Shown here: positions 24,095 through 37,754 of the stretch, piece after piece
Layout of the letters: each line of letters begins with the position of its first letter
How positions within the stretch are numbered: the stretch's first letter is position 1
Source of the DNA: Nemophila menziesii
Taxonomy: Eukaryota; Streptophyta; Magnoliopsida; Boraginales; Hydrophyllaceae
Reading direction: 5' to 3'
DNA length: 64,000 bases
Assembly (NCBI GenBank): GCA_029959085.1
Contig: JARWIR010000039.1
Location: 4,774,001 to 4,838,000 of the forward strand
Notes under the pieces: generated by a model
The model's input: only the letters and a program-made list of their open reading frames with translations
Database searches by the model: none
What the model was told of the DNA's origin: nothing
Program-made: the position numbers and the translations under genes

Positions 24095-26292
24095 AATTGG
24101 TTTTTTTTCGTATTTATAAAACTGAAACACAACAAGAATTACTTTCAAAAAATAAAATGTAATGAAAGTAGAGTACAATTGTTAAAAAAACTAACAATTC
24201 TTTCAAATAAAGACATGTCTTGTTATCAAATTCAAAAAAAAAATTAAAGTTAATATTCATAAATATATTTCAACTAAAGTAAAAATAAATATAAATATAA
24301 AATTATCCAACAAATAACATTAAAACAATATAAACTAATTTTTGGTAAGGATATTTAATGCACACACATGTATAGATTTAACTTAAAAGCAACAAAACTA
24401 TTGAATTACAAAAAAATCGTGGATTAAAATAGAAGGGAAAAGATGATAACTGAAAAAGAATAAATCTTTTACTTGAATAAATAACTACAAATAAGACAAA
24501 GTGTTTTTTTTTTACAAAAAGTGAACACTATACTCAAATATTCTCTATTTTTTTAAATAAAATTGTCATTTAATAAATTTCTAATAACCTTAATTTTTTA
24601 ATCAAATAACTTAAGTAGAAAAACCATCTATTCACTTCACTTCCCCTCTGACGCCTCACAGCAAACGTCAAATTTGATATTATTTTACACCATCATCAAC
24701 TCTACAACCTCTCAAAAAGATAGAAGATTCATGAGTATCCAAATTAAGGTAATTAATTTTTTAATTAAAATATGATTTAATTTCAACCAAATCCCTTTAC
24801 GATAAAAAATTATTTTATATATTAGATGTAAATCTATATTTTATCGTACTCTTATGTATATTATTTCTACACAAATCGTGCAGTATTATGACTATAGATA
24901 CATTATATATATAGGTAGAAAAATCTAGTCATTCCCATAATAGATTGGGGTAAATAATTATATTGGGTGAATCTCTAAATTTAGTAATTTATGTCAATTC
25001 ACTATGTCCTACCTTTACCTTATGAATTTTTGATGATTCAAAAATAATTTAGTTAAAAAGGACGTATGAGTTCGTGGGGCCATATAAACATTGTTTTACT
25101 AATTTTGTTTTTATATTTTATCATTTTTAAATAGTTAAAACAATCAATCTGAAAATTGTATATATTGTAATATAAAAATTTGTACCAGAACAATTTATCT
25201 TATTAATTTTTTTAATATTTGTACATGTCTTTGCTGTGCTAAGAAGAATTTTCGATTTCTTTCCTACCGTATTTTCCTTTCTATTAATGGAAGCATTGTT
25301 CCTATTGCCAATGCATTGTCACAAGGTATCATTCTCTAATGAAAGGTAATTATTCATTTCATATTACATTATTATGAAAATATATATGTCCGCAATCTTG
25401 TTTGCAATAGGTTGAATTCTAGTAAATGGAGCATGAACTTTGTTTGTTAAGTCTTTATTGATTAATTAACTCGTATCCAAAAAACCAATAATTAATTATT
25501 TGAGCCCCTAAGAGTAAAGTTGTTATTGTTACAATTTAGATATTTCAGTCTGAGGCAAAATATCAAAGACCTAGATTTAAACACTAAATCAAAATTTAGT
25601 GACTCCCAAGTTTTTGTTGTGCAGAATACCTTTGGTGTTTCTCTTGTAGAAGTGAAATAGCCTGTGATACAAAGAGAAGGTTTAATGAACCCAAATATCA
25701 TTTCTAGGAAATTTTTAGAATAAAGAGTATAGAAACTATTGTCTAAACTACATCTTTACTTTTTTCATATTTATAGTTTATCTTTATTCCATATAGATTA
25801 TGCTCCATTTAGAAACTAATCATGTAATATTCATAAATATTTTATTTATTTTCATTTTTATAGGAATATATGTGTTGTTCATAAAAGAATATTTCTTTTA
25901 TAGGAAAAGATTATTCGTCGTGACATTTCAACACAAAACATATCACTATCTTACTAGTATAATTATACAACAATTTGATGCATTACAATTTAAGAAAGCT
26001 TATTCGTTTAGCACAATAATTAATGGGTTTGTCATAGATTATTGCTTTTATCAATTTGGATAATTGGGTCATATATTTTTTATAAGATGATAATTTGTAA
26101 TGATTTTATGTCCTTGTACTTTGTTGGGTTCTATTTAGGGTTATCTTCATTAGAAAAATATTTTAAATTTTTTGTCAAGAATAGATAATTTATGAATGAG
26201 TAGATAACGTTTTTTGTCTGTAATAAATAATTATTGTTTATTTTTTTCTGCATATTGCATAACCCGATACACTCAAAATTCATATTTTAAGA

Positions 26293-26444
26293 ATGGCTTC
26301 AAAAGATCTTATACGTGAACATGGGTTTCTTGTTGATGGAAAGAAAGGAAAAGCTTGGTGTCATGCAAGAATGTTCCTATTGTTAAAGATCATTTTCTAA
26401 ATGAGATACTCGAGAAAAGAGAAAAATTAGCGAAGAAAGATTAG
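26293..26444 (+). pseudogene. BED exon with zinc finger deleted (copy 7)
   Basis: MASKDLIREHGFLVDGKKGK is open, without the stop seen in the array, but 79 bp covering the second Cys through the final Cys are missing (junction tgtca/tgcaag). The remainder is frameshifted and stops soon after. The same deletion is in the copies at 37600 and 58887, which therefore form a separate lineage. Confidence 0.8.
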
Positions 26445-28950
26445 GAGCTTCAGACTCTTCTGAAGAGAAAGAGAGTGCTTACTGAAGGGTTCACTTCAAG
26501 GACTGAGAATTTATAGGGAGAGATCAAAGTGGGTTGTAGCATTTTAGTAGAGGAATGTGCAGATACTTTTAATAGGACTAGAGGTTTTTGTTGATAGCTC
26601 GAAAGACACAACACCACTAAAACATTTATGATTTCAAGTTCAGCTGTGAAAGTCGATGACATGGTGAGGATATGCAATAAAGTTACCGACTCATATTAAG
26701 ACATGAAATTTTGTATTTTAAGAATAATTAGTGGAGCACAGATTTTTCTATCGTTTTCATTTGATCCTTTGATGTACATAATTTTATACTTATTTTTGAT
26801 TAGTGACTTATTTATATAAATTTAAAAAATTTATATGAAAGGCATGAATATATTCATTGATAAGAGAAGTCACTTTCTTATTAAAGAAAAATAATTATTC
26901 AATTAATAAGTTTAGTCAAACTAGAGTGTAATGCAGATAATTTCCTCACCCACCTCAGTTAGAGCCATTTTGTATATAAATGTCCATTCAGTTTGCCCCT
27001 CTTACAAAACTTTTAATTATAAAATACAATTCTCAGATATTGAAATTTTATCCATACCATCTCGTTTAAGTTCGTATTTCAGTTTGAAGAGAAACATATT
27101 TCTTTGAGGGTAGGGATATGTGAATAGGAATTGGAACACTGACTTCAGAGGCCGCATTGGAACACTGACTTCAGAGGCCAAGCTAATCAAATCGATATGG
27201 AGCTTTATAGCTTTATTGTTGATGGAGAAGATAGAAATATTACTTTCATATATTTTCTCTATCATTGAGACACCAGACATAATTATACTGGAATCATACC
27301 TATTATGCTCCCTGTTTCCACTGGTAATTCTATTCTTACTTTAAACATTGTCAATACAAGTGACTATTCATGTTTTGAACTCTGTAGTTATTATATTACT
27401 TATTTTGCAGAACCTTACATTGAATGTCTAGAACAAGCACTCTCACAAAATTTTAAATCCAAATCAATATTATTAGATTTGAGTGATTTTTCGATAAGGG
27501 TATGTATTGTTTGAATTTCATTATTTATCTTTTATCATATACTTGTGTATCGAAATTTATTATTCCTTTTCATCAACAGCTCATAGTGTCGTGAGAAAAG
27601 AAGTAACTACCGCAAATCTATCAAAGATATAATAAATTGGTGTTTTAAGATTATGAATATGATTATTATTCCCTTGTTTTTGTTTCCAGATGATTTTGGT
27701 ATCTAGCTTCTACATCTCTTTATCAACTGGTCCAACCAGGGATGATTTGATTGTTACGAGGTGCATCTAACTCTAAATCATGGTAGAGTGTATATAAATC
27801 TTCATTCATTCCGCCCCTCTTACAAAGCTTTTATTCATAAAATACAAATTCCACATATCACCATCTCGTTTATGTTCGTATTTCAATTGGAACAGAAGCA
27901 AATTTTGTTGAGGGCCTCTGAATATGAATTGGAACCCTGACTTCAGGGGCCTCGCCAATCAATTCGAGTTGGAGCTCCATCGCTCAATTTTAGATAGAGA
28001 AGATAGAAATATTACTTTTATATATTTTTCTCTATCATTGAGACACCAGACATCCTTATGTTGCAATCATACCGATTATGCTCCGTGGTCCAGCTGGTAT
28101 TCCTATTCTTACTTTAAACATTGTCAATAAGAGTGACTATTCATGTTTTGAGCTCGGTAGTTATTATTTTTCTTATTTTGCAGAACCTTACATGCAATGT
28201 CTAACACAAGCTCTCGCACATAATATTGAATCCGAATTGATATTATTGGATTTAAGTGATTTCTTGATAAGGATATTTATTGTTTGAATTTAATTATTTC
28301 CCTTTTATCATATACTTGTGTATTGAAATTTATTATTCCTTTTTTATCAACAACTAGACAGTGTCGCAAAAAAAGAAGTAACTACCGTAAATCTATCTAT
28401 GATATACAAAATTGATGTTCTAAGATTGTGAATATGACTATTATTCCCTTGTTTTTGTTACCAGATGATTTTTGATCAGGTATCTAACTTTCTCGGCTCT
28501 TTATCGATTTGTCCAACAAAGGAGGATTTGATAGTTACGAGTTGCATCAACTCTAAATCATGGTATTTCAATTCAGGCCTGTTTATTGCTAATCTTAGTA
28601 ATCTTTATTAATCCCTTATTTTTGAATTATATCTCCTTTACAGCATATTGTGTTTGATGAAAAGGTTTTCATACGCTCACTCTAAAATCTACTATGATCG
28701 TTTTTCTTTCTACACACTCAATCATTAAATAATAGTCTTATAGATCTTTTCCAATATGTTTTTAGAAGAATGCGAATGAAACTATATCCATCAGAATCAA
28801 AGTGTTCTGTAAGCTATCTCTCATGAAACATAATGATGCATCTTCAATACATTCTTTGAATTTTCTTGACTAAAATATTGTGATTATATAGGAAAGTCAT
28901 GTTGATGTGTATCAAAAAAACATAACAAAGGAGGTTATTCTTGTACAAGA
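26445..28950 (+). repeat. Segment B, two tandem sub-copies with exon-like blocks
   Basis: After KRKRVLTEGFTSRT-like remnants (26460-26600), two sub-copies follow (about 26960-27740 and 27780-28620). Each has a tatataaa box, a leader and an exon-like region. The better one, 27924-28285, reads MNWNPDFRGLANQFELELHR and, in a shifted frame, LTLNIVNKSDYSCFELGSYY with AEPYMQCLTQALAHNIESEL and ILLDLSDF, then a donor-like gtatt. A later block encodes FLGSLSICPTKEDLIVTSCI (about 28490). These look like exons of one gene, but I cannot name the family. Frame breaks make it a pseudogene. Confidence 0.6.
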
Positions 28951-30379
28951 AGTTATATTTTCATATATAGGTGCCTTGGATGAGATCAAGGAGACCCTTA
29001 TGTAGCTAATGAATCTTCGTCTTCGAAAACATGAGCTCTTTAATCGCGGAATTCTAAAGGCTTATCGAATTATACTATTCTTTGGACGTCCTGCGGGAAA
29101 ACAATGCTACTCAAATTTTGAAACAATGGGAAATTATGCGCATTAGTATTATATATGTTGACGTAATTTCAATGAATTTCTAATTTTTAGATGAAATATA
29201 ATAAATATATAATAATTTATATACCTTAATTCAGGATATTTTCAATCAGATGATGTGGCTTATGAGGCAACAACGTTCTTGCCTAGTAAATTAACACAAA
29301 CCGTTAGTGTTTTATCTTTTGAATTTCACCCTCTAATTCTTCAACTTACCAAATATTTGAGTACAATAATAATATTTTATAATAGATTGCACATTTTAAA
29401 GATTCCATAATGGGAAACATTATGGGGCACATAATGCTATTGTGATAGTATTAAAAAATCATAAGGTATTATAGGGTATTATCAGATATTTTAATGCAAA
29501 GGTTCTTGAACCACCCTCTTAAGTTCCCACCTCCATAATTCCTTCAAGACTCAAAAGATACTAAACTTTTTTTGTTTCTATTGGAGACCAATGTAATTTA
29601 ATAGGGTTTTAGAGTTGTGTATTTAGTAGATAAATTACGTCTTGTGTTAAAACTGTTGGTGTTGGTTGCTAGAGATGTCAAGTATAAAAATTTAAGTAAA
29701 CTTAGGTTTAAAATATGCTTGGTGTCATAAACTAATCATGTTCAGTTTAGCCACCAGCAGTGACTTCAGTTTTTTAAAACTAAGTATAACTCATTGCCTT
29801 TGCCAACATTTGTGATGGTGATGGCACGATGGTGTGTCAATGACAATGTAACTCCCAAAAATGCTTAATATTTATTTTGAAACTTTTTTTTTTGTATTTA
29901 TGTGTGTTTTGTTTCATTTGATGGTATTTAAGTAATTTTTTAAATATACACCTCTAAAAAATTCTTCTTCCCTCTTTTACAATACTTTATAAAAATATCT
30001 CGGCTTAGAGACCTTTATATGGAATGTGTAGATATATTTTTCTCTAAAGGAGCCTTTGACATATTATGGGTAAAAAAATACTCCTTAGGGTATATATAAT
30101 CGGAATGATATATATTTATTACACTTTACATTTTCTCTCTACATAACTCTCTCAACCCTTCTATTTTTCATTTCAAGTATAATTGCAATTTATAAAGCTT
30201 TTGAAACTTTTCATGTTCAATCTTCCGTAACCACCATATCAGTAGTTTTGCGTTTCGCGGACGGTTTCAGACATCCACCATTTAGCTTTGACTTTATGAA
30301 GCTTTGCATATCGACTCAAGAAGCTTTGTGTAGTCTTGAGTTTATGAAGTTTCCTCAACTACATAATTTTGTTAGAGAA
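28951..30379. other. Interval without supported gene
   Basis: A short plus-strand open stretch near 29010-29150 (LRLRKHELFNRGILKAYRII) has no recognised relative. The rest is A+T-rich, with no terminal repeats or RNA gene seen. It separates segment B from segment C in this repeat copy and may be an unrecognised insertion. Confidence 0.4.
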
Positions 30380-31010
30380 CACTCAACTATTTTATGTAAT
30401 ATTTCGTAATTTTTCACTACTACTTATTGATTTTGCATTAATAGTCATTAATCAACGATAACTTTTGGGATTTTGAAATATTAATTGATTTTGTATTTAT
30501 ACTCAGTAATTTTACATTAATACTCAATGATTTTGTGTTAAATTCTCATCAATTAATTGATATCTAAGAGAAAATCACGTAATACTCATTAAAAACATCA
30601 TACTCAATAAATATGTAAAGAACATCCATGTTGTAGAACAATACTCGTACTCCGTAAATTTATCGAGTAATCAATAAGTTTATTGAGTATTCATTAAAAT
30701 CAATATGCTGAATTCACTGGTACATAGTAAATTCACTGATTATCGTTTAAATTCACTAGGTATCAATTAAATTTTCAGAATATTAACACACAATCACTGA
30801 GTATAAAACACAAAACACAAATTTTCAGAGTATAAAATACAAAACCCTGAGTACTACAGAAAATCATTGAATATTAACATATAAATAATTCATAATTGAA
30901 ATATCTCAAAGTTACAATTGGTTAATGAATGATACACAAAATTATTGAGAGCTAACACAAAATCACCGAGTATAACACAAACATACTGATTATTAACACA
31001 AAAACAAAGC
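30380..31010. repeat. Degenerate motif field with inverted halves
   Basis: The first half (30420-30640) repeats a motif like actcaatgattttgtgtta. The second half (30730-31005) repeats its reverse complement, like aacacaaaatcactgagtat, many times with drift. The arrangement is an imperfect inverted field of about 20-25-bp units. No family was recognised. Confidence 0.55.
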
Positions 31011-33100
31011 TTCCACCTTGTCTTTCTTAATGAACTCAGTGTTTTTCTTCCATGAACTTGAATGTTGATGCACGATAATTGATCTTGGAAAAATTGATAA
31101 TCTATGATGCTAATACTGGAAAAAGTTGAATAGAAAGCTTTTAAATTTGAGTGTTGAAACATTTGTAGGAGATTTATTGACATAAAGAAAGCTTCTATAG
31201 AAGAGAGGAGAGAGAATAGTCAAAAGGAGGCAATGAGCTGGAAAAATGTAGATATAATGAATGAGTGAGTGTGGGCTATTTTTTGGTTTTGGGTATTTAT
31301 TAATTTAATATATATAGTGGTTATAAATACCATTAATTGTATAATGGTTAGTTGGAAAAATAGGTTTGGGTGTGAAATATTATTAGTAGCCTTTAGTCAA
31401 AAGAGTGTGTTGGGCAGGAGTGCATGAGTCTATACGAGTTGTCTCAAGACCCGTTGGAGAATTATCTCTATATATTATTGATCACCCCTTTTATTATTTA
31501 TCATTTCCATCGCCATTCCTCTGACAACCCACCACTCTTCATCTCACTAACACAGCTACAATACCAAAAACAATTCCAACACCCGTCATAGCATCCACAT
31601 CTACACACACAGACATACGCATCAATGTTTCTCATTATGCTTTCTCACCAACAAATCACACGATAACCTAAAAACCGTCATCACCACCGTCCTATATCTT
31701 TTCCACCTTCATCGACATTACTCCACCCTCGACACAATTATTCTCCGCCAATATAAATCACCAACATCTCCATTTATCCATAATCAAACGTCATACGTCT
31801 CCAGTACCAAACAACACCCTCATGACTATCATCTTCACCATTATTATAGAAATTTATGCACATAAAACACTTAAGCTCTACATTTGAAAGTATCCAAATT
31901 GAAATTTTACAAAAAATTATTTGAATTAAATTAGTTCTTTGATAAAGATGTGGATGACAATTTTAATTATTGGAACAAAACATTTTGTTTGCTAATGGTT
32001 TTGTGGTCGTGTTAGATTACAGATGAATGTAGGTTGTTGGTGTGGGTTGGCTGTGAAAAACGTGACGATGGTGTGTGGAAAACGAGACGACGCTGTGTGA
32101 AAAACGAGACGATGGTGTGGTAGGGGACAAGGCTACCTGAAAGATAAATTAAATTTTGTTAGAGAGGTATTTAGAAAAAGAAAAAGTGAGATTATTTTAA
32201 GGGTATTAAATACAAATAAAAAATATATAAGTTAAATATTAATTACATATTTAATAAAATATCAAAAATACCCTAAAATTATTTCACATGGAATATAGTA
32301 ATGAAACATAGATGGATTTCCACAGGATCGACTAATGGTGCGAAAAAACCAATGTCAAAACTGTTCACGTTACTTTTGAAATTCAAGAACCAAGCTGATA
32401 AAAATGTATAAATGAACAAAATTTAAGAGATTTTTCCAAATAAAAAATAAAAATATTCTATACTTAATCATTACTCACTTATAATTAATTAATTATATAT
32501 CAAGTTCCTCTCGTAAGGAAAAATTGAATTCTCTTCTCATGGAGAGCAACACTTGAAATATTTGGTGGGTTGATTCGAGATCGAAAAGAACATGTACATG
32601 TTATATATTTGGGAAAAAGAATGTGTAGCCCTCATTGGCCACACGCTTACTTTTATAAATTTGTCATGCATCTACAAAAAAAGTGATTGGACAAATGGAT
32701 TTGGATACACACGTCTTTCCCAAAAAGGACAACTATTTTTTATCTAGTTGAAATGGACAAGAACACTCGAATACATATAAATAGTCTGTTACTCTCTAAA
32801 AAAATTAGAGTGGACTAAACCATCAATTTTTTTAAACAATGAATGAAAACATAGACCTACTGATTTTAGAGTTTAAGGTTGGTGTAATATTTTGGAGGCA
32901 AAAAATTAAAAAATTTACATAACTCGATAATGAATGAAAAAAATTATCTTGAAAATATATTAAACGACTTAGGTTATGTTACTGAAAGAGTGAGGTAATG
33001 TTCTATATGTGTTGTTATGCATTGACTATACTAAATAAACTAGAAAAATTAGCAATTCACAAAATCAAATATCAATTTAAAATACGCTTACATGTGCTTA
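31011..33100. other. Interval without supported gene
   Basis: It contains a C-rich stretch (31490-31830) and three 22-bp tandem repeats at 32052. An A+T-rich region with tataaata near 32780 follows, but no ORF downstream of it supports a promoter. Segment C-like sequence becomes recognisable from about 33100. Confidence 0.4.
32052..32117 (+). repeat. Three 22-bp tandem repeats
   Basis: These are three copies of tgtgaaaaacgagacgatgg plus tg, each differing by one to three bases. Confidence 0.8.
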
Positions 33101-35360
33101 CATGTATGAATGGCTTGTTAAGTGGAAATTGTTTAATTCGCAACAATTTGTCATGTTAATTTTTGTTATTTGTGTAATGTCTTTGTGGTGTTATAAAAAA
33201 AATTCAATGTTTTTTTTTCATATGTTGTTGCTATTACGGGAGGTTGCGGTTGCACTCCAAGCAGATCCCAGTGACGGATACAACTATCTTTATGGTAGAC
33301 TTAAAATAATTACAATAAAAAAAAAATTTGTATTATAATTTTTTGATCTAATTTTGTATAATTTTTTTTTCTTGGCCAACTTTAATAATATATTTCTTTC
33401 ATAATACTATATTTGTTGTAACTTTTGTTTAATAAATATTATTTATTTATTTTTAATCAACAACTAAATTATTTTGAATACTAAAAGTAGAATTATAATT
33501 TCTGTTATCTTAATATTAATCTTTATATAAACTTGTTCATATCATTGTTTGTGGAAACAAATAGGAGGTTGCCTCCTAATTCACGTCTAATTCAAATCCG
33601 GTTTCATTTTATATTATTGATTCGTCACTGGCCTCTTGCTCAATTATTGTCACAAGGTATCATTCTCCACTATGAGATGTGAATATTTAAGAACTATATT
33701 TATATTTTAAACCTTGTTTGAAATAGGTTGTATTCAAATAAATTGAGCATATACTTATATTTGTGAAATATTTAATAATTAATGAACTTGTATTCTAAAA
33801 ATTTAATCATTAATTTTTTGAGGTCCTATAAGTATAGTTGTCATTATTAACTAGTCTAGTTTAAGGCCAAATATCTGAGTTTTAGATTTGAACAATAAAT
33901 CAAAGTCCATCAAAACTTTGGTTGTGAAACTTAACTTTGTTGTTTATTTGCCAGGAGAGAAATAGTTAGGTAAAGAATGGTCAAATTTGATAGAAACCCT
34001 TCTCCTATTCTTCTTCTATTTGCTCCAGGCGTGTATCTCTCTTCGATGGTTTAATATTTCAAGTGTTCTTACTTATGAGCTTTTAAAATATATATACAGT
34101 AGGCTAAAACGTTAACGGTCAAATAGACTCCTTAGTTTGGTTAAAAATAGCTCAATCCGTTTTTAGCTAGTTTTTTACATGAGTTACAATGGAAGCAAGT
34201 TGCATAACGTAATCATCTTAACTCCAAATTGATGTATGTCACTTCTAACGCATCACTTATTTCTAGTTATATCCAAATCAAAAGAAAATTTGTTTGAAGC
34301 TCTGACCAATAAATCGTGGTGACAAAATCAAGTGATATCAAGGAAATCCCAATAAACGCTCTAGCTTCTCCAAAAGTGATTTTCAGCTTTTTCGACGCCT
34401 AGATATGGGTTTGAACTTGACTTCTTTACTTCCCCTAACCATCTTGGTGCCCATCTAAAACATGTACCTAAAATCTACAAACATAATACAATATTTATGC
34501 AAAAAATATTTCTACAAATAACAATATTACCAAATTAAGATAAAAAAATCAAGATATGTCAAATTTTAGTTAATAGTCCCTTAGAAAGGTTCAATAAAAT
34601 CCCAAAATGATATCTCATGCTAATATTATTCTATCACAGAAGAAGAGATATCAGAGTCTCTTATCACCTAAGTACCTAAGAGCTGCACAATCAACACAAT
34701 GCTCAAAAACTCTAGAAATAACATAAAACGCTAATTAGAGAAGAAAGTGTAAGTATAAAAAAATGGGAAAAAAATCAACTATGTCCTATAAAACCCTAAA
34801 AACATGCGTCATGACAAGATTATTATATCACAAAATACAAGACAATCAGTGATCTACAATAACTTTTATCCAACATGAACTGTCCCTCTAGGTCCTTGAG
34901 ATCATTTAGAGAAATATAGCATAACGTCATCACGTGTCATTGAATTTATCAAGTCTGTATCACAAGGACTACGTCATTTGGGATATGAAATCAGGACAAC
35001 AACAATTAACTATGAATTCAGCTAGAAATCTTAATCATCTTTAAGTCCATAGTCGGTGAATTCATCAAATCCAACTCAAATAGAACCACCCTTTAATGGT
35101 TATGAATTCATTTAACTTTAGATAGGGATAGACAAGAAGAAACTTTATTAAGTCTCTTTCGAATAATGTATGTATTTATTTCTTCTGAACAACTTTGTCA
35201 TTATATCATGGATGTTCAATCCAACTATTGTAAGACATTGGTAGGTGGCTAAAATGTCTTAAACATATCAGATCCAATTAAAATTCCAATTCAAATTCTA
35301 ACAATCAAATTTAACTTTTTTTATATTTAACTTTGTTCTTTATTTTATACCCTCTGTTAA
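33101..35360 (+). repeat. Segment C, third copy
   Basis: It is collinear with 4960-7010 and 48960-50995 but more diverged. The first 170 bp (33110-33280) still resemble segment A (caacaatttgtcatgttaat, gtctttgtggtgtta), supporting common ancestry of A and C. No gene is supported. Confidence 0.7.
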
Positions 35361-37754
35361 TTTTTTTTTGAATTTTTTTGTATTTATAAAACTAAAACAC
35401 AACAAGAATTACTTTCAAACAATAAAATGTAATGAAAGAAGAGTACAACTGTTAAAAAAACTAATAATCCTTTCAAATAAAGACATGTCTTGTTATTCTG
35501 AAATTAAAGTTAATATTCATAAAAATATTGCAACCAAAATAAAAATGAATATAAATGTAAATTTATCTTTACATAACATTTAAACAATATAAACTAATTT
35601 TTGGTAAGGATATAATGAACACAAATATATAGATTCAACTTAAAAGCAACAAAACTAGTTAATTACAAAAAAATAGGGATCAAAATAGTAGGGAAAAGAT
35701 GATAAGAGAAATAGTATAAATCTTTTACTTAAATAAATAACTAGAAATAAGACAAAATGATTCTTTTACAAAACGTGAACCCTATACTCAAATGTTCTCT
35801 ATTATTTTTTAAATAAAAAATGTTATTGAATAAATTTCTAATAACCCTAATTTTTTTAATCAAATAACTTAAGTAGAAAACCATCTCTTCACTTCACTTC
35901 CCCCTCTCATCCCTAACCAGCCGCCTCTCCTTTACATCCATAACAGCCTCCCCTTTACACCCCGCCGTCAAAATTGAGATTATTTTATACCATCATCAAC
36001 TCTACAACCTCTCAAAAAGATAGACGATTCATGAATATCCAAATTAAGGTATTTTTAAAAAAAATAAAATCTGATTTAATTTCAACCAAATCTCTTTACT
36101 ATTACAATGTTTTGATATATTAGATGTAAATCTAAATTTTAATCGTACTCTTGTGTCTTGTATGTATACACTAATCATGGAATATTATGACAATAACTGT
36201 ATAGATACATTATATCTATAGGTAGAAAAATATGGTCATCCCCGAAATAGATTGGGGTAAATCATTATATGGGGTGAATATCTAAATTTAGTAATTTATG
36301 ACAATTCACTATGTCCTACCTTTACCTTATGAATTTTTGATGATTTGAAAATAATTTAGTTAGAAAGGATGTATGAGTTTGTGGGGCCATATGAACATTG
36401 TTTTACTAAATATTTTGTTTATATTTTATTATTTTTAATTAGTTAAAATAATCAATCTGGAAATTGTATATATTGCAATATAAAAATTTGTAGCAGAATA
36501 ATTTATCATATTAATTTTATCATTTGTACAGTGTCTTTGCTGTGCTAAGAAGAATTTCTATTTCTTTCCTACCATAGTTTGCTTGCTATTAATGGAAGCA
36601 TTGTTCCTATTGCTCATGCATTGTCACAAGGTATCATTCTCTAATGAAAGGTAGTTATTCATTTTATATTACATGATCATGGAAATAAATATATATTCGG
36701 AATCTCGTTTGCAATAAGTTGAATTCTAGTAAATGGAGCATGAACTTGGTTTGTTAAGTATCTATTAATTAATTAAATAGTATCCAAAAAAATCAATAAT
36801 TAATTGTTTGAGTCCCTAAGAGTAAATTTGACATTGTTACAATTTAGATATTTCAGTCTTAGGAAAAATATCCAAGACCTAGATTTAAACACTAAATAAA
36901 AATTCATCCAAATTTTTGTTGTGCAAAATACCTTTGGTGTTTATTTTGTAGGAGTGAAATAGCCTGTGGTACAACAGAGATTTAAAGAACCCAAATATTG
37001 TTTCTAGGAATTTTTTAAAATAAAGAGTATAGAAACCATTGTCTAAACTACATCTTTACTTTTTCCATGTTTATCGTTTATCTTTATTCCATATAGATTT
37101 TTGTCCATTTAGAAACTAGTCAAGTAATACTTATAAATATTTTATTTATTTTTATTTTTGTAAGAATATGTGTGTTGTTCATAAAAGAATATTTGTTTTA
37201 TAGGAAAAGATCGTTCGTCATGACATTTCAACATAAAATATGTCACTATCTTACTACAGGTAATATAATTATACAACAATTTGATGCATTACAATTTAAG
37301 AAAGCTTATTCTTTTAGCACAATAATTAATGGGTTTGTCTTAGATTATTGCTTTTATCAATTTGGATAATTGGGACATATATTTGTTATAAGATGATAAT
37401 TTATAATTCTTTTATGTCCTTGTACTTTGTTGGGTTCTATTTAGGAATATCTTCATTATAATAATATTTTAAATTTTTTTTCAAGAATGAATAATTTATG
37501 AGTGAGTAGATAACGTTTTATTGTCTGTAATAAATAGTAATGGTTTATTTTTTTCTACAGATTTCATAACCCAATACACTTAAAATTCATATTTTAAGAA
37601 TGGGTTCAAAAGATCTTATACGTGAGCATGGGACTCTTGTTGATGGAAAGAAAGGAAAAGCTAGGTGTCATGCAAGAATGTTCCTGCTGATGTTAAAGAG
37701 CTTTGTCTAAATTAGATATTCGAGAAAAGAGAAAAATTAGCAAAGAAAGATTAG
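35361..37754 (+). repeat. Segment A, single full-length copy
   Basis: It is collinear with the array units and keeps a splice-like exon that they have lost. After the acceptor gttttatag at 37202 comes a block ending ttactacag/gtaatat at about 37260, whereas array units read ttactagtata. It is therefore a less eroded version of the ancestral unit at that site. Confidence 0.75.
37600..37754 (+). pseudogene. BED exon with zinc finger deleted (copy 8)
   Basis: MGSKDLIREHGTLVDGKKGK is open and then runs into the 79-bp deletion junction (tgtca/tgcaag). The downstream LEKREKLAKKD codons remain, ending in TAG. Confidence 0.8.

Larger units (their letters stand above)
14591..26444 (+). repeat. Tandem array of five 2.38-kb segment A units
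   Basis: Units start at 14591, 16969, 19345, 21723 and 24099, so the periods are 2378, 2376, 2378 and 2376 bp. Each unit runs from the T-rich start through a block with intron-like borders to a BED exon. Diagnostic variants alternate. Units 1 and 3 have the insertion tagtgactcccaag (about 16080 and 20838), while units 2 and 4 read tatccaag (18465, 23217). The repeat is therefore dimeric: 14591-19344 and 19345-24098 are two nearly identical 4754-bp copies. Unit 5 is more diverged at its 3' end. An 87-codon open frame recurs in each unit (16284, 18660, 21038, 23414, 25800) but spans an intron-like acceptor and resembles nothing known. Confidence 0.93.

Noticed and set aside
16284..26063. Recurring 87-codon open frame (MLHLETNHVIFINILF...) in each tandem unit as a conserved small gene
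   Set aside because: It persists because the units are nearly identical, it crosses an intron-like acceptor, the equivalent frames at 2950, 46926 and 52888 are broken or altered, and composition follows the A+T background.
27078..28285. Segment B exons as a proteasome-assembly chaperone (PAC1-like)
   Set aside because: Only a vague pattern of hydrophobic residues and LLDL matched; no diagnostic motif was found, so it is left unnamed.
30890..31183. 97-codon minus-strand open frame
   Set aside because: It lies in the degenerate motif field, with no domain, no supporting repeat copy and no splice or promoter context.
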